DNA of 64,000 nt from Endosaccharibacter trunci (GTDB lineage Bacteria > Pseudomonadota > Alphaproteobacteria > Acetobacterales > Acetobacteraceae): positions 1 to 64,000 of the forward strand of contig JAMSKV010000015.1 of NCBI GenBank assembly GCA_024515975.1, read 5' to 3'. The notes beneath the pieces are model-generated. The model did not search any database, had not been told where the DNA came from, and was given only the letters and a program-made list of their open reading frames with translations. This document shows positions 1-9,858 of the stretch, piece by piece (within the stretch, counting starts at the first letter, position 1; every line of letters starts with the position of its first letter). Position numbers and translations under genes: made by a program.

Positions 1-931
1 ACCAACCATCCGTGCTGTTTGGTATCGCCTGACGCTGAACGCGCAGCAATGCCAATCTCACTCGCGTGGTCGCCACGACGAGCGAGCCCGCAGAGCAGAC
101 TCTGCGCCGTATGCCTGGTCAGGCGGTAGCCTCACAGCAAGCCGGTCGGAATGGTTCGCGCAGGGTTAGCGGGGCTAAGGGCCACGTTGCGGGCTCTGCC
201 GCCGGGCGTGCTGCGATCGGGGACACAAAACCTGCCGCTGATCCTTGGTTCGTTCCAGGATGCCTACAGGCTGCTCTGGCCACCCACACTCGCCCCAAAC
301 CCACAGCGGCAGAAGGGCCGAGGCGATATCTTCCACCGAGTGATATCCTCTCGCCGACGGCTGCGGGAACTGTGTCGCTCACTCATGCGGTTAATCTGCG
401 CCGCCAGAACGATGTTGGCGTTAACGCTGTCGGCACCCCGGGATGATCGCAGCCTGATCGTTTCTAGGGCATGGCCGCCACTGCGCTCTTCAATGGACCT
501 TCGGGTGTCCACAGTTCCTCGGAAACCTTTCAGCCGGCACCGTCATTCGTTGCACGAGCGAAACCATCGTCTCGGATAGCATCCGAATGATACGTCTTCC
601 CGATCGTTCCGACCGCCGACGTTGGGTTGATGGAGCATCAATCGCCAGACGTGCAGTCCCGGTATCGGCATCCTGGTGTCGGCGCAGTGTGTGGTTAACG
701 GAAAGAGTGCCCGCTGCTTGCGAGACGGATCAGGCGTTGCCGGTGGCAATAAGGCCGGAGGAAATCGCGACCGTCGCGCCTGTTGTAGAATCGAGCCGCG
801 CATCGCGGTCCGAACTCCAGCATCATTGGCGCTCCCATCCCAGATGGGAGCGCAGAACGGGCAAGGCGGGTTATTTCCCCCTTCATCAACCTCCCCAATA
901 GCCTCATTATTACAAAATCGTCTCTTTTTTT
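1..931. other. No supported gene; one perfect hairpin inside
   Basis: Short overlapping reading frames occur on both strands here, but none has a recognisable domain, a Shine-Dalgarno sequence or a sensible composition; all are arginine- and serine-rich as expected of out-of-frame GC-rich DNA. The stretch may hold decayed coding DNA or the far end of a gene outside the window. The only definite structure is the perfect hairpin at 829-853, described separately. The last 30 bases before the MarR operator are AT-rich and probably contain the marR promoter. Confidence 0.5.
829..853. other. Perfect 11-bp inverted repeat with 3-nt loop
   Basis: The arms 829-839 (GCGCTCCCATC) and 843-853 (GATGGGAGCGC) are exact reverse complements around the loop CCA. 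No T-run follows on either strand, so it is not a textbook intrinsic terminator. It lies about 125 bases upstream of the marR start and could be a transcription end, an operator or a repeat-type element. Confidence 0.6.
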
Positions 932-946
932 ACTCAAGGCTTGAGT
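932..946. promoter_or_regulatory. Palindromic operator, probable MarR box
   Basis: ACTCAAG-G-CTTGAGT is a perfect 7+1+7 palindrome centred at 939, about 32 bases before the marR start codon at 978. MarR-family dimers bind palindromes of this size and commonly repress their own promoter, so autoregulation is the simplest reading. No other gene starts nearby. That the MarR protein binds here is inference. Confidence 0.6.
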
Positions 947-977
947 CTATGACCCGGTGGTCGGGAGGAACATCAGG

Positions 978-1460
978 ATGGGCGATCGGACGGACATGCA
1001 CCTGCTCAGTCCTGCGAGCGGCCTCGTCAATCCAATCGGGGATCACCTCGATTTTCTACTCCGCCGCTGTCACGCCGGTCTCTCCGAGCATGTCGCGCGT
1101 GAAGCCAGGGCTTACGACCTGAGGCCGACCGAGTTTGCGGTGCTGAGCGTTGTTCGTCAGAACCGGAATATCCGCCCCAGTCATCTGAGCGACATGCTTG
1201 GAGTCAAGCTCGGCAATCTGAGCCCGCTGCTCGATCGGCTGGAAGAACGCGGTTTCATTCTTCGCCGCCGGGCCCTGGCCGATCAGCGTGCGCTCGAACT
1301 GCAGATCACGCCCGCGGGACGTGCGGTGGCGGCGAAAGTGACGCGGGTGGTGGACGGACATTTCGCCACCATCGGCGCATTAATGGGCGAAACCGAATAT
1401 GCCGTGCTTGTCAGTCTGTTGCGGAAACTGCACGAGGTCGTCCAGTCGCGAACGATGTGA
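978..1460 (+). CDS. MarR family transcriptional regulator
   Basis: This 160-residue protein has the usual MarR length and layout: an N-terminal dimerisation helix, a winged helix-turn-helix in the middle (the stretch around RPSHLSDMLGVKLGNLSPLLD, followed by a wing with RRRALADQRALELQITPAG) and a C-terminal helix. The DQR in the wing is typical. The start at 978 is chosen over an in-frame GTG at 957 because GGGAGG at 962-967 is well placed for it. A perfect palindrome sits just upstream, so it probably regulates itself. The ligand is unknown. It converges with the acetate symporter gene, and no target gene is obvious. Confidence 0.88.
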   Translation: MGDRTDMHLLSPASGLVNPIGDHLDFLLRRCHAGLSEHVAREARAYDLRPTEFAVLSVVRQNRNIRPSHLSDMLGVKLGNLSPLLDRLEERGFILRRRALADQRALELQITPAGRAVAAKVTRVVDGHFATIGALMGETEYAVLVSLLRKLHEVVQSRTM

Positions 1461-1576
1461 GGCGGCTCGACTCGGCCAGCGTGCCTAAGGCGTGTCGCAG
1501 GGGGCAACTCCGGCATCGCGATTCCGACCCGCTCGAATATGGATGTGACGGTTGATCGCGATCGCCGTCTTCAGGA

Positions 1577-3253
1577 TCAGTGCGATGTTGCGACGGCTGC
1601 GCCGATGCCGGTTTGGGAGCGTACGTATTGCTCGTCGAACGCCGCTCGCTCACGCGCGGCCCGCCCCGTCCGGTCGGTGATCGAGCCAAGCCAGCCGCCC
1701 AGGAACCCCAGAGGCAGAGAGATGAGCGCCGGACTGTCCAGTCCGAACATAGGATGCTGGAAGCCCAGGATCGCCACCCAGACCGCCTTGCTCAGCACGG
1801 TAAGCCCGACCGACGAGAGCATGCCGAGCCAACCGCCCCACACCGCGCCCCGCGTGGTGAAACCCCGCCAGTACATCGCCAGCAAAAGCACGGGAAAATT
1901 GGCGCTGGCGGCGACCGCGAAGGCGAGTCCCACCAGGAAGGCGACGTTCTCGCCCTGGAACAGAATCCCCAGCGCCACCGCGATCAACCCGATCGCCAGG
2001 GAGGTGACCTGGGTCACGCGTTTTTCGGACCGTCCGCCCGGATCCTCGCCGCGACGCAAGACGCAGGCATAGAGATCGTGACTGATCGCCGAGGCGCCGG
2101 CGATGGTAAGGCCGGCCACCACAGCGAGAATGGTCGCGAACGCCACGGCCGACATGAAGCCCAGCATCAGATCGCCGCCCACCGCATGCGACAGATGGAG
2201 CGCCGCCATGGTCGTGCTGCCGCGCAGTCTGCCGGCGGCGTCGAGATAGAGCGGGTCATGCGAGATCAGCGCGATGGCGCCGAAACCGACCAGCGAGGTC
2301 ATGACATAGAAATAGCCCACCAGCCCAGTTGCCCAGGCGATCGACGAGCGCGCCGCCCGCGCATCCGGAACGGTGAAGAAGCGCATCAGAATATGCGGCA
2401 GGCCGCCGGTTCCGAACATCAGCGCGATGCCCAGCGAGAGGGTCGACAGCGGATGCGCCACCTGCGCGCCCGGCGCCATGATGGCCGCGTGCCGGGGATG
2501 CGCCGCCACTGCCGATGCGAACAGCGCATCGAGCGAAAAGCCGAACCGAGACAGGGTTAGCAGCACGATCGTCGTGGTGCCGGCCAGCATCAGGCAGGCC
2601 TTGATGATCTGCACCCAGGTGGTGGCCAGCATGCCGCCGAACAGCACGTAGAGGATCATCAGAATGCCGACGACGATCTCCGCCGCGTCGTAGGGCAGCC
2701 CGAACAACGTCTGGATCAGCGCCCCGGCGCCGACCATCTGCGCGATCAGATAGAACAGCACCACGACGAGCGAATTCACCGCGGCCACCGTACGGACGGG
2801 GCCGGGCTGGAGCCGGTAGGAGACGGCGTCGGCAAAGGTAAAGCGACCGAGATTGCGCAGACGGTCTGCCAGCAGCCCGACCACGATCGGCCAGCCTACC
2901 AGGAAGCCGATCGAGTAGATCAGCCCGTCATAGCCGGAGGTGTAGACGAGGGCTGAAATGCCCAAGAACGAGGCAGCCGAGACGTAATCGCCCGCAATCG
3001 CCAGCCCGTTCTGGAAACCGCTGATGCCACCGCCGGCATTATAGAAATCGCCGACGGACCGCGTGCGCCGCGCTGCCCAGAAGGTGATGCCCAGCGTCAC
3101 CAGAACGAAGACCAGAAACATTCCGATGGCGGTCGGATTGACCGTCTGCCGTACGACCGGACCGATATTCGGACCGGCGGCGAGGGCAAGCGCTGGAGTC
3201 ATCACCGCCGCGGCGGACAGCGCGGCGAGCCGACCGTTCGGAATCTGGCTCAT
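1577..3253 (-). CDS. actP: Sodium:solute symporter, acetate permease ActP-like
   Basis: A 558-residue inner-membrane protein of the SSS family, close in length to E. coli ActP (about 549). It starts with a cleavable-looking signal segment ending ALALAAG, followed by about 13 hydrophobic segments. The conserved early region ([34 protein letters not shown]) is the hallmark of acetate/monocarboxylate:cation symporters. Its start overlaps the stop of the DUF485 gene by four bases, the same pairing as yjcH-actP of enterobacteria. It should take up acetate or short monocarboxylates, which fits the neighbouring PoxB that makes acetate. Substrate assignment beyond monocarboxylates is inference. Confidence 0.9.
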   Translation of the reverse strand: MSQIPNGRLAALSAAAVMTPALALAAGPNIGPVVRQTVNPTAIGMFLVFVLVTLGITFWAARRTRSVGDFYNAGGGISGFQNGLAIAGDYVSAASFLGISALVYTSGYDGLIYSIGFLVGWPIVVGLLADRLRNLGRFTFADAVSYRLQPGPVRTVAAVNSLVVVLFYLIAQMVGAGALIQTLFGLPYDAAEIVVGILMILYVLFGGMLATTWVQIIKACLMLAGTTTIVLLTLSRFGFSLDALFASAVAAHPRHAAIMAPGAQVAHPLSTLSLGIALMFGTGGLPHILMRFFTVPDARAARSSIAWATGLVGYFYVMTSLVGFGAIALISHDPLYLDAAGRLRGSTTMAALHLSHAVGGDLMLGFMSAVAFATILAVVAGLTIAGASAISHDLYACVLRRGEDPGGRSEKRVTQVTSLAIGLIAVALGILFQGENVAFLVGLAFAVAASANFPVLLLAMYWRGFTTRGAVWGGWLGMLSSVGLTVLSKAVWVAILGFQHPMFGLDSPALISLPLGFLGGWLGSITDRTGRAARERAAFDEQYVRSQTGIGAAVATSH

Positions 3254-3585
3254 CGTGCGTGCCGCGCGATGATCGTCTGCGTCAGCCGGTCGAGGTCTGA
3301 CCCGGCTCGGCGCACATAGAACAGCACCAGCAGGAAGGTGGCGACCATCACCCCAAAGCCGAGCGGCAACCCCAGGGTCGTCGCCTGGCCGAGGCGCATC
3401 CGCAGCAATTCGGGCGCCGACACCAGAACGGCCAGATAGCCGAAATAGATCACCATGGTCGGGATCACGACCGACAGACCGAGACGCGCCCGTCGCTGTG
3501 CCAGAACGCGAAACGCGGGGTCTGCCGCGATGGCGGCGGCGAGGCCGGGCTCCGTTCGTCCGGCGGGCGTTTCCTCGACGGGCAT
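3250..3585 (-). CDS. yjcH: DUF485 membrane protein (YjcH-like)
   Basis: A 111-residue protein with a soluble N-terminus containing the DUF485-type stretch ([24 protein letters not shown]), two transmembrane helices and a short charged C-tail. DUF485 proteins are almost always encoded immediately before an acetate-type SSS symporter, as here with an ATGA overlap, and are thought to assist it, though the mechanism is not established. The start at 3585 is preferred to an upstream ATG at 3624 because AAAGG lies seven bases ahead and the extra residues are not DUF485-like. Confidence 0.85.
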   Translation of the reverse strand: MPVEETPAGRTEPGLAAAIAADPAFRVLAQRRARLGLSVVIPTMVIYFGYLAVLVSAPELLRMRLGQATTLGLPLGFGVMVATFLLVLFYVRRAGSDLDRLTQTIIARHAR

Positions 3586-3940
3586 GGTTTGCCTTTGTTC
3601 TGGTTGATCAAGGTTCCGTAACATCCACCGCCGGGCGCGAAAAGCAGTCTGCGCCGCGGTCGGTAGCGCCTATCGCCGTCTGGTGCGGTTCGTGTTCGGC
3701 CGAGAGGGTCTCGCCGACCGCTCGGCCTGATTGGCATCGGGGCCGCTCGATCCGGAAGCAAGGCTGTCGCGGCCGGGTCGCCACTGGGTCCGGTGGCTGC
3801 CGTTCGGGGTGCGCGCTCGGGACCGGACGCAGGCCCACTCCGTCATGCGTCGGTCCGACGGGCCGTGACGCTTGCGTGGCCTCACCCCATCGATCAACCG
3901 AAGCCGCGTTCCGGCCGGGCAATCGGCCATCCCATGGCCG
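3586..3940. other. Intergenic, dhaKL end to yjcH-actP promoter
   Basis: Both flanking genes read leftward, so this stretch should contain the transcription end of the dihydroxyacetone kinase gene and the promoter of yjcH-actP. An inverted repeat GGCCGAG (3698-3704) / CTCGGCC (3721-3727) is visible without a T-run. No small gene with a ribosome binding site was found, and no clear sigma-70 promoter could be picked by eye. Confidence 0.4.
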
Positions 3941-5590
3941 TCATCGGTCCGGCGCCGACCGCGCCAGGCTGGCGAAGATCGCCGCCACCGCCACGGCGCC
4001 CGGATCGGCGACGCCGCGCAGGTCGTCGGCTCTGAGGTAGCTCGACCGTCCGGATTTGGTCCGCACGATCTCAGCCGTCCGCTCGGCCCCCGCCTGCGCG
4101 GCGCGGGCGGCCTCCGCGATCGTACCGCCTTGTTCCAGGGCCCTGATCGCCGGCGCCAGAGCGTCCAGTGCCGTGCGGTCGCCTTCGGTCGCGCCGCCAT
4201 GGAACGACACGCGCTCAAGCCCCGTCGCGAGCGCCGCCGGCCACGGCGCTCCGCCGCCCAAAGCGCCACCCGCGGCGGACAGGAAGATCGATGCCACCAC
4301 ACCGCTCGAGCCGCCCATCGCCTTGCCGGCGGTCTGGCCGATCGCCAGCAGCGTTTCGCTCCAAAGCGGATGCACCAGGCGATCCAGCTCCGCCGACAAG
4401 GTCGCGGCCGCGCGCGCCACGGTGGAGCCGGTATCCCCGTCGCCGACGCGCGCATCCAGGCGGTTCAGCGCGTCCTCCTGAGCGATCAGGGTGGCGAAGA
4501 GCTGCGCCAGCACCGCACGCGCGCCAGCGCCGGTGGCGGGCCCGGACGACGGTCCCATCCGGCCCGCTTCCGCCAGCTCCGGCAAAGGCACCGTTTCCGG
4601 CAGGGCCGGCACCGTGGCCGAAGGCCAGCCCCTCGCGTCGGTCGGCGCCAGCAGAGCCGCGCGCCGTTCCTCGTCCAACGGCAGCACGGACAAGGAGAAC
4701 CCCTTCATGTCCAGCGCGGTCATCATCGGCGCCGGACCCAGCAGCAAGGCGGCACGAGGGCCCAGCTTCTGCAGTACGCAGCCCGTCGCAACCGCCAGTT
4801 CCAGCGGCGGCAATCCCCCGAGATTGTTCACCAGCACCGCCAGCGGCGCATCGCCGCCGCTCACGCCAAGGCGGTCGAGCATGGTCGCCACCGTGTCGGA
4901 CGCCGACGCCACCGCCCCACGTTCCGCGCCCGGTTCGCCATGGATACCCAGTCCCAGCTCCGCCTCGCCTGGCGCGAGACGGCTTTCTCCGTCCTGTCCG
5001 GGAACGGTGCAGGTGGACAGCGACATGCCGATCGACCGTGCTTCCCTTGCCGCCGCCCGCGCCGCCGCCGCGACGCGCTCCAGCGTCTCGCCGGCTTCGG
5101 CCAGGGCGCCGGCGATCTTGTGCACGAACAGGGTGCCGGCGATGCCGCGCGGCTGCGCCAGATCGGGCAGGGCGATATCGTCGCCGACGATCACCGTCTC
5201 CACGCGGATGCCCGCCGCCCGGGCCCGCTCGGCGGCCAGGCCGAAATTCAGCCGGTCGCCGGTATAGTTCTTTACCACCAGTAGAACCCCGGCCGGGCCG
5301 CCGACCGTCATGATCGCGGCCAGCACCGCGTCCGTGCTGGGCGAGGCGAACACGTCCCCGGAGACGGCGGCGGTGAGCATGCCGCGCCCGACGAAGCCGG
5401 CATGGGCCGGTTCGTGCCCGGCGCCGCCGCCGGACAGGATCGCCACCTTGCCCGGATCGCGGTCGCGCCGCAGCACCACGCGGATGTCGGGAAAGCCGTC
5501 CAGACGCACAAGGCGTCCGCCGGCGGCACGAAGCTCGCCCTCGATCGCTTCCGCGACCAAGGCGGCGCGCGTATTCATCAGATGGCTCAT
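3941..5590 (-). CDS. Dihydroxyacetone kinase, DhaK-DhaL fusion
   Basis: A 549-residue single-chain ATP-dependent dihydroxyacetone/glyceraldehyde kinase of the Citrobacter/eukaryotic type. The DhaK half carries the substrate loop GGGAGHEP at about residues 54-61 and the histidine that forms the hemiaminal with dihydroxyacetone in LGLGIHGEPG (about His217). After a proline-rich linker the DhaL half carries the Mg-ATP motif DGDTG (about 384-388) and GGSSG. No PTS DhaM gene is nearby, consistent with direct use of ATP. The start at 5590 has AGGGGA nine bases upstream; an ATG at 5620 is less likely. It feeds C3 units into glycolysis and may be co-transcribed with poxB. Confidence 0.93.
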   Translation of the reverse strand: MSHLMNTRAALVAEAIEGELRAAGGRLVRLDGFPDIRVVLRRDRDPGKVAILSGGGAGHEPAHAGFVGRGMLTAAVSGDVFASPSTDAVLAAIMTVGGPAGVLLVVKNYTGDRLNFGLAAERARAAGIRVETVIVGDDIALPDLAQPRGIAGTLFVHKIAGALAEAGETLERVAAAARAAAREARSIGMSLSTCTVPGQDGESRLAPGEAELGLGIHGEPGAERGAVASASDTVATMLDRLGVSGGDAPLAVLVNNLGGLPPLELAVATGCVLQKLGPRAALLLGPAPMMTALDMKGFSLSVLPLDEERRAALLAPTDARGWPSATVPALPETVPLPELAEAGRMGPSSGPATGAGARAVLAQLFATLIAQEDALNRLDARVGDGDTGSTVARAAATLSAELDRLVHPLWSETLLAIGQTAGKAMGGSSGVVASIFLSAAGGALGGGAPWPAALATGLERVSFHGGATEGDRTALDALAPAIRALEQGGTIAEAARAAQAGAERTAEIVRTKSGRSSYLRADDLRGVADPGAVAVAAIFASLARSAPDR

Positions 5591-5713
5591 GCCGGCGTTT
5601 CCCCTTTTGTCGCCGGCCATCCGGGTGGCGCCGGCCTTTGGGGCATCAAACGCCTGGCCGGGCCGCCTGTCATCCCGTGCTTCGCCATCCTTTGCTGTCG
5701 GGAGAGAGCTGTC

Positions 5714-7438
5714 TCAGCGCAGCAGGTTCGCCTTGGCCAGCTCCACCACCTCGTCGCCGCGCCCGTTCAGCACAGCCTTGATCATGTAGAGGGTGAAGCC
5801 CTTCGCCATTTCGCCCGTGACCTTGGGCGGCATCGCCATCTCCATCCGTTCCACGACCGCGTCGATCACCACAGGGCCGGGATGGGCGAGCGCCTCGGCG
5901 ATGCCCGCCTCGAGCCTGGCCGGATCGTCGATGCGAATGCCCTTGATGCCGGCCGCTTCCGCCAGGGCGGCGAAATTCGGGTTCTCGAATCCGGTGCCGA
6001 AATCCACGAAGCCGGAGGATTTCTGTTCCAGTTCGATGAAGCCGAGCGCGCCGTTGTTGAAGATCACCACCTTCACCGGAAGATTGAGCTGCTTCAGCGA
6101 CAGCATGTCGCCCATCAGCATGGTGAAGCCGCCGTCGCCGGACAGCGAGATCACCTGCCGGCCCGGGCAGGCGGCCTGCACGCCGATCGCCTGCGGCATC
6201 GCGTTGGCCATGGAGCCGTGCCAGAACGAGCCGATCAGGCTGCGACGGCCGGTCATGGCGAGATAGCGCGCGCTCCACACCGTCGGCAGGCCGACATCGG
6301 CGGTGAAGGCGGCATCCGGCGCCGCGCGTTCGCTCAGCACGCGCATCACGTGCTGCGGATGCAGGCGTCCGCCCGGCTTGCCGGTGGCAAGCTTGTCGAG
6401 CCCGGCGCGCGCTTCGGCATAATGCTTCGTGGCCGCGGCAAGATGGGCGTTGTCCGTTTTTTTCCGCAGCAGCGGCAGAAGTAGCTGCAGCGTCTCGCCC
6501 ACGTCGCCCAGCACGCCGAGTTCGATCGGCGTGCGCCGCCCCAGCGCCGCCGCCCGCGTGTCGACCTGCGCGATCCGCGCGCCTTCAGGATAGAACTGCC
6601 GATACGGAAAATCGGTACCCAGCATCAGCAGCACGTCGCAGGAACCCATGGCGTGATAGCCGGACGAGAAGCCGATCAGGCCGGTCATGCCGACATCGTA
6701 CGGGTTGTCGTACTCGATGTGCTGCTTGCCGCGCAGAGCGTGCACGATCGGCGCCTGGAGCGTCTCGGCAAGCTGCACCACGGCGTCATGCGCGCCGGCC
6801 ACGCCGCCGCCGCACAGCAGCGTGATGCGCGTGCCTTCGTTCAGCAGGGATGCGAGCTGCTGCACCACCGGCAATGGCGGCACGATGCGCGGGGCGGGCG
6901 GCAGCAAGGCCGCGCGCTGAGCCGGCACGATGGCGGGAATGGACTTGAGCATGATGTCGCCGGGGATCACCACTACCGCTACGCAGCGATCGGCCACGGC
7001 GCGCCGGATCGCCGTTTCCAGAACGCGCGGCATCTGCGCGGCGCTCGACACCAGCTCGCAATAGCTGGAGCATTCGCGGAACAGCTCCTCCGGGTGGGTC
7101 TCCTGGAAATAGCCGGACCCGATCTCGGCGGACGGGATATGCGCCGCGATCGCCACCACCGGAACGCGCGAGCGATGCGCATCGAACAGCCCGTTGATCA
7201 GATGCAGATTGCCCGGCCCGCAGCTTCCGGCGCAGACCGCGAGCGCGCCGGTCGCCTCCGCCTCGCCGGCGGCCGCGAAGGCGGCGGCTTCCTCGTGGCG
7301 GACATGCAGCCATTCCAGCTCGCCCCGGCGACGGATCGCGTCGGTGAACCCGTTCAGACTGTCGCCGACGATCCCCCACACCCTGCGAACGCCGGCCGCG
7401 TACAGGGTCTCGACCATCTGGTCAGCGATTGTCGGCAT
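5714..7438 (-). CDS. poxB: Pyruvate dehydrogenase (quinone), PoxB-type
   Basis: A 574-residue thiamine-diphosphate flavoprotein that oxidises pyruvate to acetate and CO2 and passes electrons to ubiquinone at the inner membrane. The catalytic glutamate lies in VRHEEAAAFAA (Glu50), the ThDP motif is GDGGFTMLMGDMLSLKQLNL ending in NN, and the C-terminus (EMAKGFTLYMIKAVLNGRGD, then EVVELAKANLLR) closely follows the lipid-activated C-terminal helix of E. coli PoxB, which separates it from acetolactate synthase or pyruvate decarboxylase. The start at 7438 has AAGGAG nine bases ahead. A direct pyruvate-to-acetate route fits an acetic acid bacterium and the acetate symporter 2 kb away. Confidence 0.93.
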   Translation of the reverse strand: MPTIADQMVETLYAAGVRRVWGIVGDSLNGFTDAIRRRGELEWLHVRHEEAAAFAAAGEAEATGALAVCAGSCGPGNLHLINGLFDAHRSRVPVVAIAAHIPSAEIGSGYFQETHPEELFRECSSYCELVSSAAQMPRVLETAIRRAVADRCVAVVVIPGDIMLKSIPAIVPAQRAALLPPAPRIVPPLPVVQQLASLLNEGTRITLLCGGGVAGAHDAVVQLAETLQAPIVHALRGKQHIEYDNPYDVGMTGLIGFSSGYHAMGSCDVLLMLGTDFPYRQFYPEGARIAQVDTRAAALGRRTPIELGVLGDVGETLQLLLPLLRKKTDNAHLAAATKHYAEARAGLDKLATGKPGGRLHPQHVMRVLSERAAPDAAFTADVGLPTVWSARYLAMTGRRSLIGSFWHGSMANAMPQAIGVQAACPGRQVISLSGDGGFTMLMGDMLSLKQLNLPVKVVIFNNGALGFIELEQKSSGFVDFGTGFENPNFAALAEAAGIKGIRIDDPARLEAGIAEALAHPGPVVIDAVVERMEMAMPPKVTGEMAKGFTLYMIKAVLNGRGDEVVELAKANLLR

Positions 7439-7585
7439 CGTCGTCGCTCCTTTGTCTATAGCTTCCGGAACACGAAAAGCGGGGGAGGCGTCGCTGGCGA
7501 GCGACACGGTGGCGTGGCAGGCCGACCTTTTCTGGCGCCGCTCGCGGTCAGGTCAGCGGCAAGAACAGCGGCCTGGTGGGAAAGG

Positions 7586-8365
7586 TTACGCGCTTCCCGC
7601 CAGGCCGCGATACAGGATGAAGATCCCGACGCAGCAGATCATGCCTGCCAGCGTCGGCACCAGGTGGCGGCCCGAGGCGAGCCGCCCCGCGGCTCTGGTT
7701 CCGAGCATCATGCCCACCGTGCCGCCGCCCACGAACAGGACCGCCAGCCACCAGGACACCATGCCGGACCAGGCATAGCTCGACGCCGTGGTCAGCCCGA
7801 ACGCGGCCACCGCCACCAGAGAGGTCGCGCAGGCGCGCTGTGCTGGCAGATGCGCCGTGCTCATCAGCCCCGGCACGATCAGGAATCCGCCACCGATGCC
7901 GAAAATGCCGGACAGAAGCCCGGTCCCGGCGCCGACGCCCAACAGGCGCGAGGCGGGGCCGCGGGACGGGGGCGATCCGGGCTCGCCGGTCTCGCCGCGC
8001 CGTCGCAGCAGCATGGAGGCCGCCACCACCAGCATCAGCACGGCGAACAGGATCATCAGCCGTTTGCCGCCGATCAGCTTGCCCGTCTGCGCGCCGATCA
8101 GGGCGCCCAGGACCCCGCCCGCGGCGAACAGGCCGCCGCTGCGCCAGTCCACCAGACCGCGCCTGGCCTGGCCGAACAGCCCTGCCGCGGCGTTCACCGC
8201 CACGGCGACCGCGCTGGTCCCCACCGCGACATGCGGGCTCGGAACGCCGACCGCATAGATCATCAGCGGCACGGCGAGGATGGAGCCGCCGCCGCCGGCC
8301 AGCCCCAGAACGAAGCCGACCAGGCTGCCCGAACCCACATCGAGAAGGAGCTGGAGCGGCTGCAT
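7586..8365 (-). CDS. TSUP (TauE/SafE) family sulfite/sulfonate exporter
   Basis: A 259-residue membrane protein with eight hydrophobic segments and the two internally repeated TSUP signatures: GFVLGLAGGGGSILAVPLMI near the N-terminus and GLLSGIFGIGGGFLIVPGLM in the second half, each followed by an ATSLVAVA/GTSAVAVA-type helix. TSUP proteins move sulfite, sulfonates or other sulfur-containing organic anions. The start at 8365 lies five bases after the stop of the aminotransferase gene, so the two are one transcription unit. The substrate cannot be read from sequence; the PLP enzyme upstream hints at a sulfur compound. Confidence 0.85.
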   Translation of the reverse strand: MQPLQLLLDVGSGSLVGFVLGLAGGGGSILAVPLMIYAVGVPSPHVAVGTSAVAVAVNAAAGLFGQARRGLVDWRSGGLFAAGGVLGALIGAQTGKLIGGKRLMILFAVLMLVVAASMLLRRRGETGEPGSPPSRGPASRLLGVGAGTGLLSGIFGIGGGFLIVPGLMSTAHLPAQRACATSLVAVAAFGLTTASSYAWSGMVSWWLAVLFVGGGTVGMMLGTRAAGRLASGRHLVPTLAGMICCVGIFILYRGLAGSA

Positions 8366-8370
8366 CGCGA

Positions 8371-9858
8371 TCACGCCGGAACCAGGGTGTCGGTGCGAGC
8401 CGGTTCGTCTTCGAACCGGAAGCGCGCGGTGGCGGGATCGGCCCGGTAGCGCGACAGCCAGGGCTCGGCATCCCGTGCCAGCGTCTCTACCGCGGCCAGG
8501 ATCCGCTCCAGCTTGTCCTCGGTCAGCAGCGCGGACAGGTTCAGGCGCGTCCAGCCCGGCTTGCGCAACTCGTCGCCGGACAGGATCGCGGCGCGCAGAG
8601 CGGCGGAGCGCTGGGCATTGATCTCCAGCAGGCGATGGGCATAGGGGCCGGCGCAGGCGCAACCGCCGCGCGCCTGGATGCCGTGCAGGTCGGAGAGCAG
8701 GCGGGTCGCGAGTTGCGGGTGGAGGAAGCCGCCGTTCCGGCGGTCGCGGATGCGGAAAGCGAAGATCGGCAGGCGCCGCGCGGCATTCGGGTTGCCGAGC
8801 AGAACGATGTCGGGATGGTCCGACCAGCGCGACAGGGCGCGCGAGAGCAGGGTCTCGTGACGCCGGTCGAGCCAATCCTGGCCGATCGCCGCCTTCACCG
8901 CGAAACACAAGGCGGTCCGGATGTCGCCCACCACGTTGGGCGTGCCGGCCTCTTCGCGCGCGGCCAGATCTTCGGTGAAATCATGTCCCCAGGGCGAGAC
9001 GAACCGCACCGTGCCGCCACCGGCATGGCTCGGCGTGGCGCGCCGCACCGCATCCCGCCGTACGATCAGAATGCCGGACGCGCCCGGACCGCCCAGGAAT
9101 TTATGCCCGGAGAGAACCACCGCGTCCTTCTCGAACGGCGTTCCGGCCCGCATGTCGGTGGACAGATAGGGGGCTCCGCAGGCGTAGTCCCACACCGCCA
9201 GCGCGCCATGGCGCTTCAGCAGGTCCGTGACCGCGTCCGCGTCGGTGAGAATGCCGGTGACGTTGGAGGCCGCGGAGAACGACCCGACCGTGAGCCGGCC
9301 GGCCGCCCGTTCGCGCAGCACCTGCGCCAGCACGGCCAGGTCCGGCCCGCCCGCCTCGGCCTCGGGGATCTCCACGATCTCGGCGCCGCTTTCGCGCCAG
9401 GGGAGGATATTGGAGTGATGCTCGTAGGGCCCGATCAGCACCAGGGGCGCTGTGCCGGAGGCGGCGGAATCGGCGATGTCCAGCAGGGAAACGAGCCGGT
9501 TCAAGCCCGCCGTGGCGCCGGCTCCGGCGAAGATGGTCGCGAAACGCGCATCGGCGCCGCACTCATCGGCGATGAACTGTCGCGCCTCGCGGCGCAGACG
9601 GGTCATGGCACGGCCGCAGAACGAGGCTTCGGTGTGGCTGTTGGCGTAGAACGGCAGCACTTGCTCGGCCACGAACGCTTCCACCTGCCGCAAAGCGCGG
9701 CCGGACGCGACATGATCCGCATAGAGCAACGGTCTGGTTCCGAACGGCCCCGGTATGGCGATGCCGTCGCCGATGGCACCGGCGCGCAGGGAAGCGATCG
9801 GGTCGGCAGCGTTCAGGGACGCCGTGAAATCGGCGATCCGCGGTTCACTGCAACCCAT
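8371..9858 (-). CDS. Class V aminotransferase / cysteine desulfurase-like PLP enzyme
   Basis: A 495-residue fold-type I PLP enzyme, longer than housekeeping IscS/SufS (about 400-410). The PLP lysine is in VLSGHKFLGGPGASG, the cofactor aspartate region is AVWDYACGAPYLS, and a cysteine-rich loop RGGCACAGPY sits where SufS-type desulfurases hold the catalytic cysteine. It could release sulfur from cysteine or a related thiol. The start has GGAGG nine bases ahead. It shares an operon with a TSUP exporter and is divergent from an Lrp regulator, with no suf or isc genes, so a dedicated sulfur-amino-acid role is more likely than general Fe-S assembly. The exact reaction is not known. Confidence 0.8.
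   Translation of the reverse strand: MGCSEPRIADFTASLNAADPIASLRAGAIGDGIAIPGPFGTRPLLYADHVASGRALRQVEAFVAEQVLPFYANSHTEASFCGRAMTRLRREARQFIADECGADARFATIFAGAGATAGLNRLVSLLDIADSAASGTAPLVLIGPYEHHSNILPWRESGAEIVEIPEAEAGGPDLAVLAQVLRERAAGRLTVGSFSAASNVTGILTDADAVTDLLKRHGALAVWDYACGAPYLSTDMRAGTPFEKDAVVLSGHKFLGGPGASGILIVRRDAVRRATPSHAGGGTVRFVSPWGHDFTEDLAAREEAGTPNVVGDIRTALCFAVKAAIGQDWLDRRHETLLSRALSRWSDHPDIVLLGNPNAARRLPIFAFRIRDRRNGGFLHPQLATRLLSDLHGIQARGGCACAGPYAHRLLEINAQRSAALRAAILSGDELRKPGWTRLNLSALLTEDKLERILAAVETLARDAEPWLSRYRADPATARFRFEDEPARTDTLVPA

Noticed and set aside
66-579. Overlapping plus-strand frames at the left edge
   Set aside because: No start signal, no domain, arginine-rich composition typical of wrong-frame GC-rich DNA.
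1580-2560. 326-codon plus frame opposite the acetate symporter
   Set aside because: Mirror frame of a transmembrane gene, rich in His, Arg and Gln, no motif.
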